A stretch of DNA of 64,000 nucleotides from assembly GCF_000185965.1 (NCBI RefSeq), contig NC_014924.1:1860001-1924000 (forward strand), written 5' to 3'. Positions within the stretch are counted from its first letter, which is position 1, and the number at the start of each line of letters is the position of its first letter. Shown in pieces: positions 1 to 9,300 of this stretch. Made by a program: the position numbers and the translations under genes. Under the pieces are notes generated by a model. It did no database searches. It saw only the letters and a program-made list of their open reading frames with translations, and had not been told where the DNA came from. This stretch comes from Pseudoxanthomonas suwonensis 11-1. Its GTDB lineage: Bacteria; Pseudomonadota; Gammaproteobacteria; Xanthomonadales; Xanthomonadaceae.

Positions 1-1049
1 TGGACGTGATGCGCCTGGCCCACGCCCTGCGCCCCGAAGGCATCGAATGGCCCAAGCGCGAGGACGGCGCGACCTCGTTCAAGCTCGAGCACCTGGCCCT
101 GGCCAACAACGTGCGCGAGGGCGATGCTCACGAGGCGCTGTCGGACGTGTACGCGACCATCGGCCTGGCCCGCCTGCTGCGCCAGGCCCAGCCGCGGCTG
201 TGGGACTACGCCCTGCGCATGCGCGAGAAGCGCCATGCCGCCAGCCTGCTGGACACCTTCGCCATGAATCCGGTGCTGCATGTCTCGCAGCGCTACCCGG
301 CCGCACGCATGTGCGCGGCGGCGGTGCTGCCATTGGCCGTGCATCCGGACATCAGCAACCGGGTGATCGTGTTCGACCTGGACGGCGACGTGGACGCGTT
401 GCTCGAACAGGCGCCAGAAGAGATCGCCGACCGCCTGTACACGCCGGTGGCCGACCTGCCGCCGGGCGTGTCCCGGGTGCCGTTGAAGGAGGTCCACCTC
501 AACCGCTCGCCGATGCTGGTGCCATGGGGCCACCTGCGCGCGCCGGACTTCCAGCGCCTGGGCATCGACCCGGAGCTGGCGCTGGCCCGCGTCGAACGCC
601 TGCGTGCGCACGGCCCGGAACTGGCCGAGAAGGCCCGCCAGGTCTACGCACGGGGGGCACGCGAGCGCGGCGAGGAGGACGTCGACGGCGCGCTGTACTC
701 CGGCTTCTGCGGCGACGGCGACCGCCGCCTCTGCGTCCAGGTGCGCGCCACCGCGCCGGCCGACCTGGGCAGCCGCGCCTTCGAGTTCCGCGATCCGCGC
801 CTGCCGGAACTGCTGTTCCGCTACCGTGCCCGCAACTGGCCGGAAACCCTCACGCCGGACGAGCGCGGGCGCTGGGATGATTACCGCCGCAGGCGCCTGC
901 TGGCCGACAGCGGCCTGTCCGAATACACCTTCGAAACCTTCTTTGCCGAGATCGCGACGCTGCGCGCGACCCATGCCGGCGACGGCCAGCGCCTGGTGCT
1001 GCTGGACCAGCTGGAAGCCTGGGGCCGCGAGCTGCACGACGGACTATGA
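1..1049 (+). CDS. sbcB: Exodeoxyribonuclease I, C-terminal part (cut by window start)
   Basis: Exonuclease I degrades single-stranded DNA 3' to 5' and works in mismatch repair and recombination. The reading frame is open from the first bases, so the gene begins outside the window; about 348 codons are visible against about 475 residues in E. coli, so roughly 130 N-terminal residues are missing. The piece starts at the DVMRLAHALRPEG stretch and keeps the last exonuclease motif, AHEALSDVY (the H-x4-D of DnaQ-type nucleases), followed by the SH3-like and helical C-terminal domains. It overlaps the next gene by ATGA, which suggests translational coupling. Family assignment is secure; the start cannot be seen. 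Confidence 0.93.
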   Translation, partial: DVMRLAHALRPEGIEWPKREDGATSFKLEHLALANNVREGDAHEALSDVYATIGLARLLRQAQPRLWDYALRMREKRHAASLLDTFAMNPVLHVSQRYPAARMCAAAVLPLAVHPDISNRVIVFDLDGDVDALLEQAPEEIADRLYTPVADLPPGVSRVPLKEVHLNRSPMLVPWGHLRAPDFQRLGIDPELALARVERLRAHGPELAEKARQVYARGARERGEEDVDGALYSGFCGDGDRRLCVQVRATAPADLGSRAFEFRDPRLPELLFRYRARNWPETLTPDERGRWDDYRRRRLLADSGLSEYTFETFFAEIATLRATHAGDGQRLVLLDQLEAWGRELHDGL

Positions 1050-1732
1050 CTGCCTACTTCAGCGAGGCCAGCCTGCGCTTCCTGCGCGGCCTGGCGCGAC
1101 ACAACGACAAGGCCTGGTTCCAGGCCCACCGTGCCGACTACGAGGCGCACGTACGCCAGCCATTCCTGCGCCTGATCGGCGACCTGCAACCGGCGGTGGC
1201 CGCGATCAGCCCGCACTTCCGCGCCGATCCGCGCCCGGTGGGCGGCTCGCTGTTCCGCATCCACCGCGACGCGCGCTTCTCCAACGACAAGTCGCCGTAC
1301 AAGAGCTGGCAGGGCGCGCGCCTGTTCCATGAGCGCCGCCGTGAAGTGCCCGCGCCCTCGTTCTACGTGCACCTGCAGCCGGGGCAGAGCTTCGTCGGCG
1401 CCGGGCTGTGGCATCCGGAGTCCGATACCCAGCGCAAGGTCCGCCAGTTCATCTTCGACAACCCGGAGACCTGGCGGCGCTCGGCGCACGCGCGGGCATT
1501 CCGCCGCCGCTTCGACCTCGACGCCACCGAGGTGCTGGTGCGCACGCCGCGTGGTTTCCCGGCCGACTTCGAATTCATCGACGACCTGCGCCACCGCAAC
1601 TGGGTGTTCTGGCGCCCGCTGGACGACGCCACCATGACCGGCCCGCGCCTGCGCACGACGCTGGAGAAGGACCTGGCCGCGTTGGGCCCGTTCGTCGACT
1701 ACCTCTGCGCCGCCCTGGACCTGGAGTTCTGA
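1046..1732 (+). CDS. DUF2461 / TIGR02453 family protein
   Basis: A 228-residue protein with the hallmarks of the DUF2461 family: an N-terminal FL..L..HNDK.WF motif (residues about 9-25) and the basic segment FRIHRDARFSNDKSPYK near residues 69-85. Members are widespread in bacteria and no biochemical role is established. The start codon overlaps the sbcB stop (ATGA), and the next gene begins 2 bases after this stop, so the three genes probably form one transcript. No signal peptide or membrane segment is visible, so it is predicted to be cytoplasmic. Confidence 0.85.
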   Translation: MTAYFSEASLRFLRGLARHNDKAWFQAHRADYEAHVRQPFLRLIGDLQPAVAAISPHFRADPRPVGGSLFRIHRDARFSNDKSPYKSWQGARLFHERRREVPAPSFYVHLQPGQSFVGAGLWHPESDTQRKVRQFIFDNPETWRRSAHARAFRRRFDLDATEVLVRTPRGFPADFEFIDDLRHRNWVFWRPLDDATMTGPRLRTTLEKDLAALGPFVDYLCAALDLEF

Positions 1733-1734
1733 GC

Positions 1735-2331
1735 ATGGCCGCAATGCCCGTTCCTTCCCGAAAGAGCCGCTGGCGCCTGCCGCTGGTTGGCGCCGGCCTG
1801 CTCCTGGTCCTGCTGGCCGCCTGGATCGCCGCGGGCCCGTGGCTGGCGGTGCGTGGCATCGCCGACGCGCTGGAACGGCGCGACAGCACTGCCCTCGCCC
1901 GCCATGTCGATTTCCCGCGGCTGCAGGCCAACCTGCGGGCGCAGGTGCAGGACCGCATGGTGCGCGCGGCCGGTGCGGACGTGGCCTCGCATCCACTGGG
2001 GGCGCTGGCGCTGGCTGCCGCAGGCAGCGTGGCAGGCGCCGGGGTCGAGCTGGCGGCTACTCCGCAGGGCGTGGCCGCCCTGCTGCAGGGCCATGTGCTG
2101 TGGCAGCGGGTACGCGGCCGCGACCGTGGCTCCAGCGAGGGCTGGAGCGTTGAACCGGCACGTCCGTTGCGGGATGCACGGCTGAGCTATGAATCGCTTT
2201 CCCGGGCCACCGTGACCGTCCAGCATGCGCCCGGCAATACCAGCGTCTGGGTGCTGCAGCGCCAGGGCCTGCACTGGCGCCTGGTCGATGTCCGCCTGCC
2301 GGGCGACCCGGCCGCGCCGCCACCGGCCTGA
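1735..2331 (+). CDS. DUF2939-type membrane-anchored protein
   Basis: A 198-residue protein with one hydrophobic segment at about residues 15-35 behind a short basic N-terminus, then a soluble domain beginning ARGIADALERRD-like (residues 38-52). This matches DUF2939 proteins of gammaproteobacteria, which share the pattern of a signal anchor followed by RxLxxAIxxxDxxxLxxxVDFPxLR. The start was chosen as the ATG 2 bases after the DUF2461 stop; longer in-frame reading upstream would overlap that gene. Function is unknown; the large domain is expected to lie in the periplasm. Confidence 0.75.
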   Translation: MAAMPVPSRKSRWRLPLVGAGLLLVLLAAWIAAGPWLAVRGIADALERRDSTALARHVDFPRLQANLRAQVQDRMVRAAGADVASHPLGALALAAAGSVAGAGVELAATPQGVAALLQGHVLWQRVRGRDRGSSEGWSVEPARPLRDARLSYESLSRATVTVQHAPGNTSVWVLQRQGLHWRLVDVRLPGDPAAPPPA

Positions 2332-2399
2332 CGCAGCCCTGTCCGTCCGGTAGTTTTTGCAGGACCCGGAGCATCCGCCGTCCAGCCTGGAGGATCGGA

Positions 2400-5048
2400 A
2401 TGGAACAGAAGGAACTGGAGCGCGACGTCACCCCGCAGATGTGGGAGCGCCTGGCCGCACGGCTGGACGTCGAGCTGGCGGCATTGCGCGCGGTGGCCGA
2501 GGTCGAGTCGGCTGGCAGCGGTTTCCTTCCGGCGCCGGACCGCCGGCCCAAGATCCTGTTCGAGGGCCATGTCTTCCATCGCCTGACGGCGGGCCGCTAC
2601 GGCGCCTCGCATCCCAACCTCAGCCATCCGCAATGGGACCGCAGGAAGTATTCCGGGTCGCTGGCCGGCGAATGGAAGCGGCTGGACCGCGCCGCCGCGC
2701 TGGATGCCGCCGCGGCGATGCAGTCGGCCAGCTGGGGCGCGTTCCAGATCATGGGCTTCAACTACGCGCTGTGCGGCTTCGACTGCGTCGGGGCCTTCGT
2801 CGAGGCCCAGTCCTCCGGGGCCGATGGCCAGCTGGAGGCCTTCGCCAGTTTCATCGCCCGCCCGGGTTCGCCTCTGCTGCTGCCGTTGCGGCGCAAGGAC
2901 TGGGCGCGCTTCGCGCGTCTCTACAACGGCCCCGGATACCGTCAGAACGATTACGACGGCAAGCTCGCCGCGGCCTATGCCCGGCATGCCGGCAGTGCGG
3001 GCGGCCGCGCCGCCGGTCGCGGCACGCGCCAGCTGCCGCCCGGGCGGCCGGAGCCGGCGGCGCCGGACCTGGCGGCGCGCCCGCCCACCGGATCGGTGCG
3101 CAGGCAGCGGCGGCGGGTCCTCAACGTCCGTCCCGACAGCGTCGACCTGCGCGACTGGGAGTACCAGCCTCCGGTCTCCTCGGCGCCAAGTGACGTGCGT
3201 TATCCGCACGACGTGCGCCCGGTCCTGGACCAGGGCGACACCTGCGCCTGCACCGGCTATGCACTGGCCACGGTGATTGAGTACCTGCTGGTGCGCGCCG
3301 GCCGCCATGTCGAACCGGTGTCGCCGCACATGCTCTACAGCATGGCCCGCCGCTACGACGAGTGGGCCGACGAGGAGGACGACGGCAGCGGCAACGACAG
3401 CGGGATCGGCTCCTCGCTGCGTGGCGCGCTCAAGGGCTGGCTACGCCACGGCGCCGCCAGCGCCCGCCTGTGGCCGAAGCCGGCGATGCCCGAACCGAAG
3501 GCCGACGCCTGCGAGGACTGGTGGACCGACGCGCTCAAGCGCCCGCTTGGCGCCTACTACCGCATCGATCCGCGCTCGCTGCGCGACATGCACGTGGCCA
3601 TCGACCAGGTCGGCGCCGTCTACGCCAGTGCCTGGACCCACGCCGGCTGGGAGGAGCTGCTCGGCGATGAGCCCCTGCCACGGCCCGAGGATCCGTCCGA
3701 CCTGCCGCTTATCCGGCGGCTGCGCGGCGATCCGGGCGCCGGCCACGCCTTCGCCATCGTCGGCTACACCCGCGACGGCTTCATCGTGCACAACTCCTGG
3801 GGAACGCGGTGGGGCAAGGGCGGCCTGGCCGTCCTGCGCTACAGCGACTGGCTGGAGAACGCGATGGACTGCTGGGTCGCGCAGCTGGGCGTGGTGACCT
3901 CCGAGCACGAGGCGATCGCCGAAGCCACCTCGCTGCGCACCGATGCCCAGGGCCGCTGCGCGGTGGTGTCGCGCAATCCGATCCTGGCCGCGCACGAGCT
4001 CGCCCCCTTCATCATCAACATGGAGAACAACGGCCGCCTGAGCCGGCGCGGCCAGTTCCGCACCCAGCCCTCGGACCTGGACGCGCTGCTGCGCATCCAC
4101 CTGGCCGAGGCCTGCCGCCGCTGGGAAATCGGACCCGACGGCGCAGTGGACGTGGCCATCTACGCCCATGGCGGGCTCACCGACGAGGAAGCGGCGGCCG
4201 GCTCGGCGCGGCACTGGGTGCCGAAGCTGTACGAAGAGCGGATCTTCCCGGTGTTCCTGATGTGGGAGACCGGCGCGGTCAAGACGCTCTCCAACCTGAT
4301 CGAGGACCGCCTGGCACCGGAACGGGAGCGCGCCGCCGGCACGCTGCGCAAGCTGCGCGAGCGCTGGAAGGAATGGTGGAACCAGCGTGTGGAGTCGGTG
4401 GCACGGCCGCTGGGGCGCCCGCTGTGGGGCGAAATGAAGCAGAACGCACTGCGCATCGGCACGAGCCCCGAGTCCGGCATCCGCCAGCTGCTCGCGCTGT
4501 ACCGGGCCAACGCCCGGGCCTACGGCCTGCCGGCGCTGCGCCTGCACCTGGTCGGGCATTCGGCCGGCGCCATCCTGCACTCGCACCTGGGCGCGACCAT
4601 GGCGGCCGAGGGCTTCGACCTGCGCACGGCCAGCCTGATCGCTCCGGCGGTACGCACCGACGAGTTCGACCTCACCCTGGGCAAGGCCGCGCTGAAGGCA
4701 GGCACCCGCATGCTGGTGGCGCACCTGTCGGATGCGGCCGAGCGCGCCGACCCGACCTGCAGGCCGTATGGGCACTCGCTGCTGTACCTGGTATCGCGCG
4801 CCTTCGAGGACCGGCGCGAGACGCCGCTGCTGGGCCTGGAGCGGCACCTGGTCCCGGCGCGCGCCACCCTGCCCTGGGGCGCGCGGATGATGGCCGTGGC
4901 CAGCCCGGCCAGCGAGATCACCCGCCTGCCCAGCGAACTGGTGCTGGATGGCAGCGCCAGCCGCAGCACCACCGCCGCCACCCACGGCAGCCTGGACGAC
5001 GATCCGGCGCTGCAGCGGCTGATCATCGAGCTGGTGCGCAAGGCCTGA
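2400..5048 (+). CDS. Three-domain protein: N-acetylmuramidase, papain-like protease, serine hydrolase
   Basis: An 882-residue protein that joins three enzyme folds. Residues about 5-190 match the DUF3380/N-acetylmuramidase family (EVES at 34-37, KILFEGHVF, SWGAFQIMGFNYALCGF). A Gly/Arg/Pro-rich linker spans about 195-240. Residues about 240-500 form a papain-type C1 peptidase with every catalytic element present: oxyanion Gln278, Cys284 in QGDTCAC, His449 in GHAFAIVGY and Asn465 in HNSWGTRWG. Residues about 520-870 resemble an alpha/beta hydrolase with nucleophile elbow GHSAG at 719-723 (Ser721); Asp754 and His792 are candidate partners. No signal peptide is seen. A GGAGG ribosome site precedes ATG 2400. 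The combination suggests a cell-wall-directed effector or lytic enzyme, but that is inference; no immunity-like gene or secretion gene is adjacent. Confidence 0.82.
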   Translation: MEQKELERDVTPQMWERLAARLDVELAALRAVAEVESAGSGFLPAPDRRPKILFEGHVFHRLTAGRYGASHPNLSHPQWDRRKYSGSLAGEWKRLDRAAALDAAAAMQSASWGAFQIMGFNYALCGFDCVGAFVEAQSSGADGQLEAFASFIARPGSPLLLPLRRKDWARFARLYNGPGYRQNDYDGKLAAAYARHAGSAGGRAAGRGTRQLPPGRPEPAAPDLAARPPTGSVRRQRRRVLNVRPDSVDLRDWEYQPPVSSAPSDVRYPHDVRPVLDQGDTCACTGYALATVIEYLLVRAGRHVEPVSPHMLYSMARRYDEWADEEDDGSGNDSGIGSSLRGALKGWLRHGAASARLWPKPAMPEPKADACEDWWTDALKRPLGAYYRIDPRSLRDMHVAIDQVGAVYASAWTHAGWEELLGDEPLPRPEDPSDLPLIRRLRGDPGAGHAFAIVGYTRDGFIVHNSWGTRWGKGGLAVLRYSDWLENAMDCWVAQLGVVTSEHEAIAEATSLRTDAQGRCAVVSRNPILAAHELAPFIINMENNGRLSRRGQFRTQPSDLDALLRIHLAEACRRWEIGPDGAVDVAIYAHGGLTDEEAAAGSARHWVPKLYEERIFPVFLMWETGAVKTLSNLIEDRLAPERERAAGTLRKLRERWKEWWNQRVESVARPLGRPLWGEMKQNALRIGTSPESGIRQLLALYRANARAYGLPALRLHLVGHSAGAILHSHLGATMAAEGFDLRTASLIAPAVRTDEFDLTLGKAALKAGTRMLVAHLSDAAERADPTCRPYGHSLLYLVSRAFEDRRETPLLGLERHLVPARATLPWGARMMAVASPASEITRLPSELVLDGSASRSTTAATHGSLDDDPALQRLIIELVRKA

Positions 5049-5052
5049 GCCG

Positions 5053-5071
5053 CTGGCGGCAGCGCCGCCGG
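5053..5071. terminator. Possible hairpin terminator between convergent genes
   Basis: CTGGCGGC and GCCGCCGG can pair across an AGC loop (one G-U pair) in the 72-base gap between the three-domain gene and the tetR gene, which converge here. There is no T run, so this is a weak terminator candidate. Confidence 0.3.
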
Positions 5072-5120
5072 CGGCCGCAGGCGCGATACCAGGTACGCGT
5101 AGCCCTGGCGGCGTCCCTGC

Positions 5121-5699
5121 TCAGGCCACCGCCAGCCCGTCGACCAGGGCATCCAGGGTCTCCTGCCAGGCCTGGCGGTCGGCGCCCTCGGCCACCGCCC
5201 GCGCGGCACGGTCGAACGCTGCCGACAGCAGCGCGGCCAGCGGCTCCGGGGGCAGTCGCCGCAGCAGGCCCTCGTCCATCGCCTGCGCCAGGCCCTCGCG
5301 CAGGGTGCGCCCGCCATGGCTGGCGTCGATCGCGTCCAGTGCCGCGACGCCCAGCGCCGCGGGCGCTTCGACCAGGAGCAGACGCGTGCGCCCCGGCACC
5401 GCCATCGCCTCGAGAAATGCGGCGCTGCCGGCCTTGAGTGCCTGCAGGGGCGGCAGCGATCGGGGGGTCGCCGCTTCGATCGCTGCGGCCACGGCCGCCT
5501 GCTCGGTCTCCACCACGGCCCGGAACAGGTCCAGCTTGTCGGCGAAGTGGTGGTAGAGCGCCCCGCGCGTCACGCCGGCCGCTGCCACGATGTCAGGCGT
5601 CCCGGTAGCGGCATAGCCCTGGGCGACGAACCGCCCGCGGGCCGCCTGGATCAGGGCCGCGCGGGTGGCTTCGGTACGTTCGCGATTGGTTCTGGCCAT
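5121..5699 (-). CDS. TetR-family transcriptional regulator
   Basis: A 192-residue TetR-type repressor. Residues about 8-55 form the DNA-binding helix-turn-helix, with the family signature [20 protein letters not shown]; the rest is an all-helical ligand-binding and dimerisation domain without a recognisable ligand motif. A GAGGTG ribosome site lies just upstream of the ATG. It is divergent from the glyoxalase-fold gene, and the 84-base gap holds two strong palindromes that are its likely operators, so it probably represses both itself and that neighbour. The inducer is unknown. Confidence 0.92.
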   Translation of the reverse strand: MARTNRERTEATRAALIQAARGRFVAQGYAATGTPDIVAAAGVTRGALYHHFADKLDLFRAVVETEQAAVAAAIEAATPRSLPPLQALKAGSAAFLEAMAVPGRTRLLLVEAPAALGVAALDAIDASHGGRTLREGLAQAMDEGLLRRLPPEPLAALLSAAFDRAARAVAEGADRQAWQETLDALVDGLAVA

Positions 5700-5711
5700 G
5701 TCACCTCTTGC

Positions 5712-5764
5712 ATAAACATACAGTCTGTATGTATCGTCGAATTACATACGGACTGTATGTTTAT
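5712..5764. promoter_or_regulatory. Double palindromic operator for the TetR regulator
   Basis: Two 17-bp palindromes occupy the divergent tetR/glyoxalase gap. Site 1 (5716-5732) is ACATACAG-T-CTGTATGT, perfect. Site 2 (5744-5760) is ACATACGG-A-CTGTATGT, with one mismatch. Their centres are 28 bp apart, and they form a larger inverted repeat with 22-bp arms (5712-5733 and 5743-5764, 21 of 22 paired) around a 9-bp spacer. This is the layout expected for two TetR dimers controlling divergent promoters. Confidence 0.8.
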
Positions 5765-5783
5765 GGGTCAACGGAGGCAAGCC

Positions 5784-6212
5784 ATGAAGGTCAGCAGCTA
5801 CTACCCCGTCATCCAGGCCAGCGATGTCGCCGCCACCGCCGACTTCTACCAGCGGCACTTCGGCTTCCGTCCACTGTTCACTTCCGACTGGTACGTGCAC
5901 CTGCAGCTGGAGGGCCAGCCGGAGGTCAACCTGGCCGTACTTGCGGCAGGCCATTCCACCATCCCCGCCGTGGCACGCGACCTCCACGCAGGTGGCCTGC
6001 TGCTCAACTTCGAGGTCGAGGACGTGGACGCCGAGTACGCCCGGCTGACCGCTGCAGGCCTGCCGGTGCTGCTGGAACTGCGCGACGAGGCCTTCGGCCA
6101 GCGCCACTTCATCACCGCCGACCCCAACGGCGTGCTGGTCGACGTGATCCAGCCGATCCCGCCTTCCGGGGAATTCGCTTCCGCCTACGCCGACGAGGCC
6201 CTGCCCGCCTGA
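5784..6212 (+). CDS. VOC (glyoxalase/bleomycin-resistance) family protein
   Basis: A 142-residue single-domain member of the vicinal-oxygen-chelate superfamily: two beta-alpha-beta-beta-beta units starting with [21 protein letters not shown] and ending with [16 protein letters not shown]. The family covers glyoxalases, dioxygenases and antibiotic-binding or resistance proteins, and the substrate cannot be read from the sequence. The ATG is preceded by an ACGGAGGC ribosome site. Divergence from a TetR gene with two shared operators suggests an inducible role in detoxification or resistance. Confidence 0.85.
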   Translation: MKVSSYYPVIQASDVAATADFYQRHFGFRPLFTSDWYVHLQLEGQPEVNLAVLAAGHSTIPAVARDLHAGGLLLNFEVEDVDAEYARLTAAGLPVLLELRDEAFGQRHFITADPNGVLVDVIQPIPPSGEFASAYADEALPA

Positions 6213-6224
6213 CCCGCAAAAGGA

Positions 6225-6249
6225 AACGCCCGGCGCATGGCCGGGCGTT
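6225..6249 (-). terminator. Rho-independent terminator after acnB
   Basis: A perfect 10-bp stem, AACGCCCGGC paired with GCCGGGCGTT across a 5-base loop. Read on the minus strand it is followed by TTCCTTTT, so it should end acnB transcription; it may also stop plus-strand transcripts from the VOC gene. Confidence 0.8.
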
Positions 6250-6271
6250 CGGTACAGCGGTGCCGGATGGA

Positions 6272-8863
6272 TCAGGCGGCCACGGTCTCGGCCGTCTTCC
6301 GGTACTCCTCGATCTGGTCGAAGTTCATGTAGCGGTAGATCTCGGCGCCCTTCTCGTTGATCACGCCGATGTCGGCCATGTACTCCTCGCGGGACGGGAT
6401 CTTGCCCAGGCGCGAGCAGATCGCCGCCAGCTCCGCCGAACCCAGGAACACGTTGGTGTTGCGGCCCAGGCGGTTCGGGAAGTTGCGGGTGGAGGTGGAG
6501 AACACCGTGGCACCCTCGCGCACCTGGGCCTGGTTGCCCATGCACAGCGAGCAGCCCGGCATTTCCATGCGCGCACCGGCGGTGCCGAAGGTGCCGTACA
6601 CGCCTTCCTTGGTCAGCTCCGAGGCGTCCATCTTGGTCGGCGGCGCGACCCACAGGCGGGTCGGGATGTCGCGCTTGCCTTCCAGCAGCTTGGCCGCGGC
6701 ACGGAAGTGGCCGATGTTGGTCATGCACGAACCGATGAACACCTCGTCGATCGCGGTACCGGCCACGGCCGACAGCGACTTCACGTCGTCCGGGTCGTTC
6801 GGGCAGGCCACGATCGGCTCGACGATCTCGGCCAGGTCGATCTCGATGACCGCCGCGTACTCGGCGTCGGCATCGGGCTCCAGCAGCTGCGGGTTGGCCA
6901 GCCACTCCTCCATCTTGGCGATGCGGCGCGCCAGCGAGCGGGCGTCCTGGTAGCCCTCGGCGATCATCCACTTCAGCAGCGTGATGTTGCTGGTGAGGTA
7001 TTCGATGATCGGCTCCTTGTCCAGGCGCACGGTGCAGCCGGCGGCGGAGCGCTCGGCCGAAGCGTCGGACAGCTCGAACGCCTGCTCCACCTTCAGCTGC
7101 GGCAGGCCCTCGATCTCCAGGATGCGCCCGGAGAAGATGTTCTTCTTGCCGGCCTTGGCGACGGTCAGCAGGCCATTCTTGATGGCGTAGTACGGGATCG
7201 CGTTGACCAGGTCACGCAGGGTGACGCCCGGCTGCATCTGGCCCTTGAAGCGGACCAGCACCGACTCCGGCATGTCCAGCGGCATGACGCCGGTGGCCGC
7301 GGCGAAGGCGACCAGGCCCGAGCCGGCCGGGAACGAGATGCCCACCGGGAAACGGGTGTGCGAGTCGCCGCCGGTGCCGACGGTGTCGGGCAGCAGCATG
7401 CGGTTGAGCCAGCTGTGGATCACGCCGTCGCCCGGGCGCAGCGAGATGCCGCCGCGGGTGGAGATGAACTCCGGCAGGGTGTGGTGGGTCTTGACGTCGA
7501 CCGGCTTCGGATAGGCCGCGGTGTGGCAGAACGACTGCATCACCAGGTCGGCCGAGAAGCCGAGGCAGGCCAGGTCCTTCAGCTCGTCGCGGGTCATCGG
7601 GCCGGTGGTGTCCTGGGAACCGACCGAGGTCATCTTCGGCTCGCAGTAGGTACCCGGGCGCACGCCCTTGCCTTCCGGCAGGCCGCAGGCGCGACCGACC
7701 ACCTTCTGCGCCAGCGAGTAGCCCTTGCCGGTGTCGGCCGGCTGCTGCGGCAGGCGGAACAGGTCGGTGGCCGGCAGGCCCAGCGACTCGCGGGCCTTGG
7801 CGGTCAGGCCGCGGCCGATGATCAGCGGGATGCGGCCGCCGGCGCGCACCTCGTCGAACAGCACCTCGGACTTGACCTTGAACTCGGCGATGACCTGCCC
7901 GTCCTTCAGCGCCTTGCCCTCGTACGGGCGCAGCTCGACCACGTCGCCGTGGTTCATCTGGCCGACGTCCAGCTCGATCGGCAGGGCGCCGGCGTCTTCC
8001 ATGGTGTTGTAGAAGATCGGGGCGATCTTGCCGCCCAGGCACACGCCGCCGGCGCGCTTGTTGGGGATGAACGGGATGTCGTCGCCGGTCCACCACAGCA
8101 CCGAGTTGGTGGCGGACTTGCGCGAGGAGCCGGTGCCGACCACGTCGCCGACGTAGGCGACCAGGTGGCCCTTGTCCTTGAGCGACAGGATTTCCTGGAT
8201 CGGGCCGCGCTTGCCGTCTTCCTCCGGGACGAACGGCGCGTCGGCGCGCCTGTTCTTCAGCATCGCCAGGGCGTGCATCGGGATGTCCGGGCGCGTGGTG
8301 GCGTCCGGGGCCGGCGACAGGTCGTCGGTGTTGGTCTCGCCCGGCACCTTGAACACGGTGATGGTCAGGCTCTGCGGCACTTCCGGCTTGCTGGTGAACC
8401 ACTCGGCGTCGGCCCAGCTCTGCAGCACGCCCTTGGCGTTGGCGTTGCCGGCCTTGGCCTTCTCTTCCACGTCGTGGAAGGCATCGAACACCAGCAGGGT
8501 CTTCTTCAGGCCCTCGGCGGCGATGGCGCCGACGGTGGCGTCGTCGAGCAGCTCGATCAGCGGCGAGACGTTGTAGCCGCCGAGCATGGTGCCCAGCAGC
8601 TCGGTGGCGCGCTCGCGGCTGAGCAGCGGGTTCTTCTCGCTGCCGAAGGCCAGCGCGGCCAGGTAGGAAGCCTTGACCTTGGCGGCGTCATCGACGCCGG
8701 CCGGCACGCGGTTGGTGAGCAGGTCGACCAGGAACTGCTCCTCGCCCGCCGGCGGGTTCTTCAGCAGCTCGATGACCTCGGCGGTCTGCTGCGCGGACAG
8801 CGGCAGCGGCGGGATACCGAGGGCGGCGCGCTCGGCGACGTGGTGGCGGTAGGCTTCCAACAT
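6272..8863 (-). CDS. acnB: Aconitate hydratase B
   Basis: An 863-residue bifunctional aconitase B / 2-methylisocitrate dehydratase (E. coli 865), interconverting citrate and isocitrate in the TCA cycle with a [4Fe-4S] cluster. The AcnB-specific N-terminal HEAT-like region ([20 protein letters not shown]) is present, and cluster cysteines lie in the [10 protein letters not shown] and CSLCMGNQA motifs. The start is the ATG at 8863, with CCCGGAG upstream; this gives the family's usual N-terminus. It lies 38 bases downstream of the vapC stop on the same strand, so it may be co-transcribed with vapBC. Confidence 0.97.
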   Translation of the reverse strand: MLEAYRHHVAERAALGIPPLPLSAQQTAEVIELLKNPPAGEEQFLVDLLTNRVPAGVDDAAKVKASYLAALAFGSEKNPLLSRERATELLGTMLGGYNVSPLIELLDDATVGAIAAEGLKKTLLVFDAFHDVEEKAKAGNANAKGVLQSWADAEWFTSKPEVPQSLTITVFKVPGETNTDDLSPAPDATTRPDIPMHALAMLKNRRADAPFVPEEDGKRGPIQEILSLKDKGHLVAYVGDVVGTGSSRKSATNSVLWWTGDDIPFIPNKRAGGVCLGGKIAPIFYNTMEDAGALPIELDVGQMNHGDVVELRPYEGKALKDGQVIAEFKVKSEVLFDEVRAGGRIPLIIGRGLTAKARESLGLPATDLFRLPQQPADTGKGYSLAQKVVGRACGLPEGKGVRPGTYCEPKMTSVGSQDTTGPMTRDELKDLACLGFSADLVMQSFCHTAAYPKPVDVKTHHTLPEFISTRGGISLRPGDGVIHSWLNRMLLPDTVGTGGDSHTRFPVGISFPAGSGLVAFAAATGVMPLDMPESVLVRFKGQMQPGVTLRDLVNAIPYYAIKNGLLTVAKAGKKNIFSGRILEIEGLPQLKVEQAFELSDASAERSAAGCTVRLDKEPIIEYLTSNITLLKWMIAEGYQDARSLARRIAKMEEWLANPQLLEPDADAEYAAVIEIDLAEIVEPIVACPNDPDDVKSLSAVAGTAIDEVFIGSCMTNIGHFRAAAKLLEGKRDIPTRLWVAPPTKMDASELTKEGVYGTFGTAGARMEMPGCSLCMGNQAQVREGATVFSTSTRNFPNRLGRNTNVFLGSAELAAICSRLGKIPSREEYMADIGVINEKGAEIYRYMNFDQIEEYRKTAETVAA

Positions 8864-8901
8864 GGACAACTCCGGGCTTGGTAACGGAAAACGGTGGGGA
8901 A

Positions 8902-9300
8902 TCAGGCCTGCGGCACGATCAGCCGCAGCCCCTTGAAGTAATCTCGGTAGAAGGCGTCGTTCCAGGTGACCAGGCCATCGCACTGCAGCAGTGCGTGGGC
9001 CCCGACCAGGAAGGCGGCGATGCCGCGGTGGGCGCCGCCGCGCTGGCGGTGGCGGCGGTGCATCTCGCCGGCGCGCAGCGCCGACTTGGCCTCCAGCGGG
9101 CTGAAATGGATGCCCATTTCCTCCAGCGCCTCCTGGACCTCGGCGCCACCACGCAGGGCGGCGCACAGCTCGGCCAGGGTGGTGCCGCACACGACCACCC
9201 GGCCGCCGACCAGGGCCTGCCGCAGGCAGGCCTCCACCGCGTCGGCGCGGGGGCCGTCGCTGAGCAGTTCAATCAGGACCGGGGAATCGACGGCGATCAT
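8902..9300 (-). CDS. PIN-domain protein, VapC-like toxin with altered active site
   Basis: A 132-residue PIN-domain protein. VapC toxins are Mg-dependent ribonucleases using three or four acidic residues. Asp5 (MIAVDSPVL) and Glu44 (TLAELCA) are kept. In close relatives the third acidic residue sits in a PDFLIGAHA motif, which here reads AAFLVGAHA (Ala96), and the fourth lies in TRDRGFYR, which here reads TWNDAFYR (Asn114, with Asp115 next to it). The enzyme may therefore be weak or inactive. The start overlaps the vapB stop (ATGA), the usual coupling in this module. The alignment to relatives is from memory of the family. Confidence 0.83.
   Translation of the reverse strand: MIAVDSPVLIELLSDGPRADAVEACLRQALVGGRVVVCGTTLAELCAALRGGAEVQEALEEMGIHFSPLEAKSALRAGEMHRRHRQRGGAHRGIAAFLVGAHALLQCDGLVTWNDAFYRDYFKGLRLIVPQA

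Noticed and set aside
2400-5048. Calling the three-domain protein an X-T4SS effector
   Set aside because: The C-terminus lacks the recognisable XVIPCD pattern and no immunity lipoprotein gene is next to it.
5708-8884. A 1058-codon open frame on the plus strand opposite acnB
   Set aside because: It is a by-product of high GC in the third codon position of acnB; the translation is Gly/Arg/His-rich low complexity with no family resemblance.
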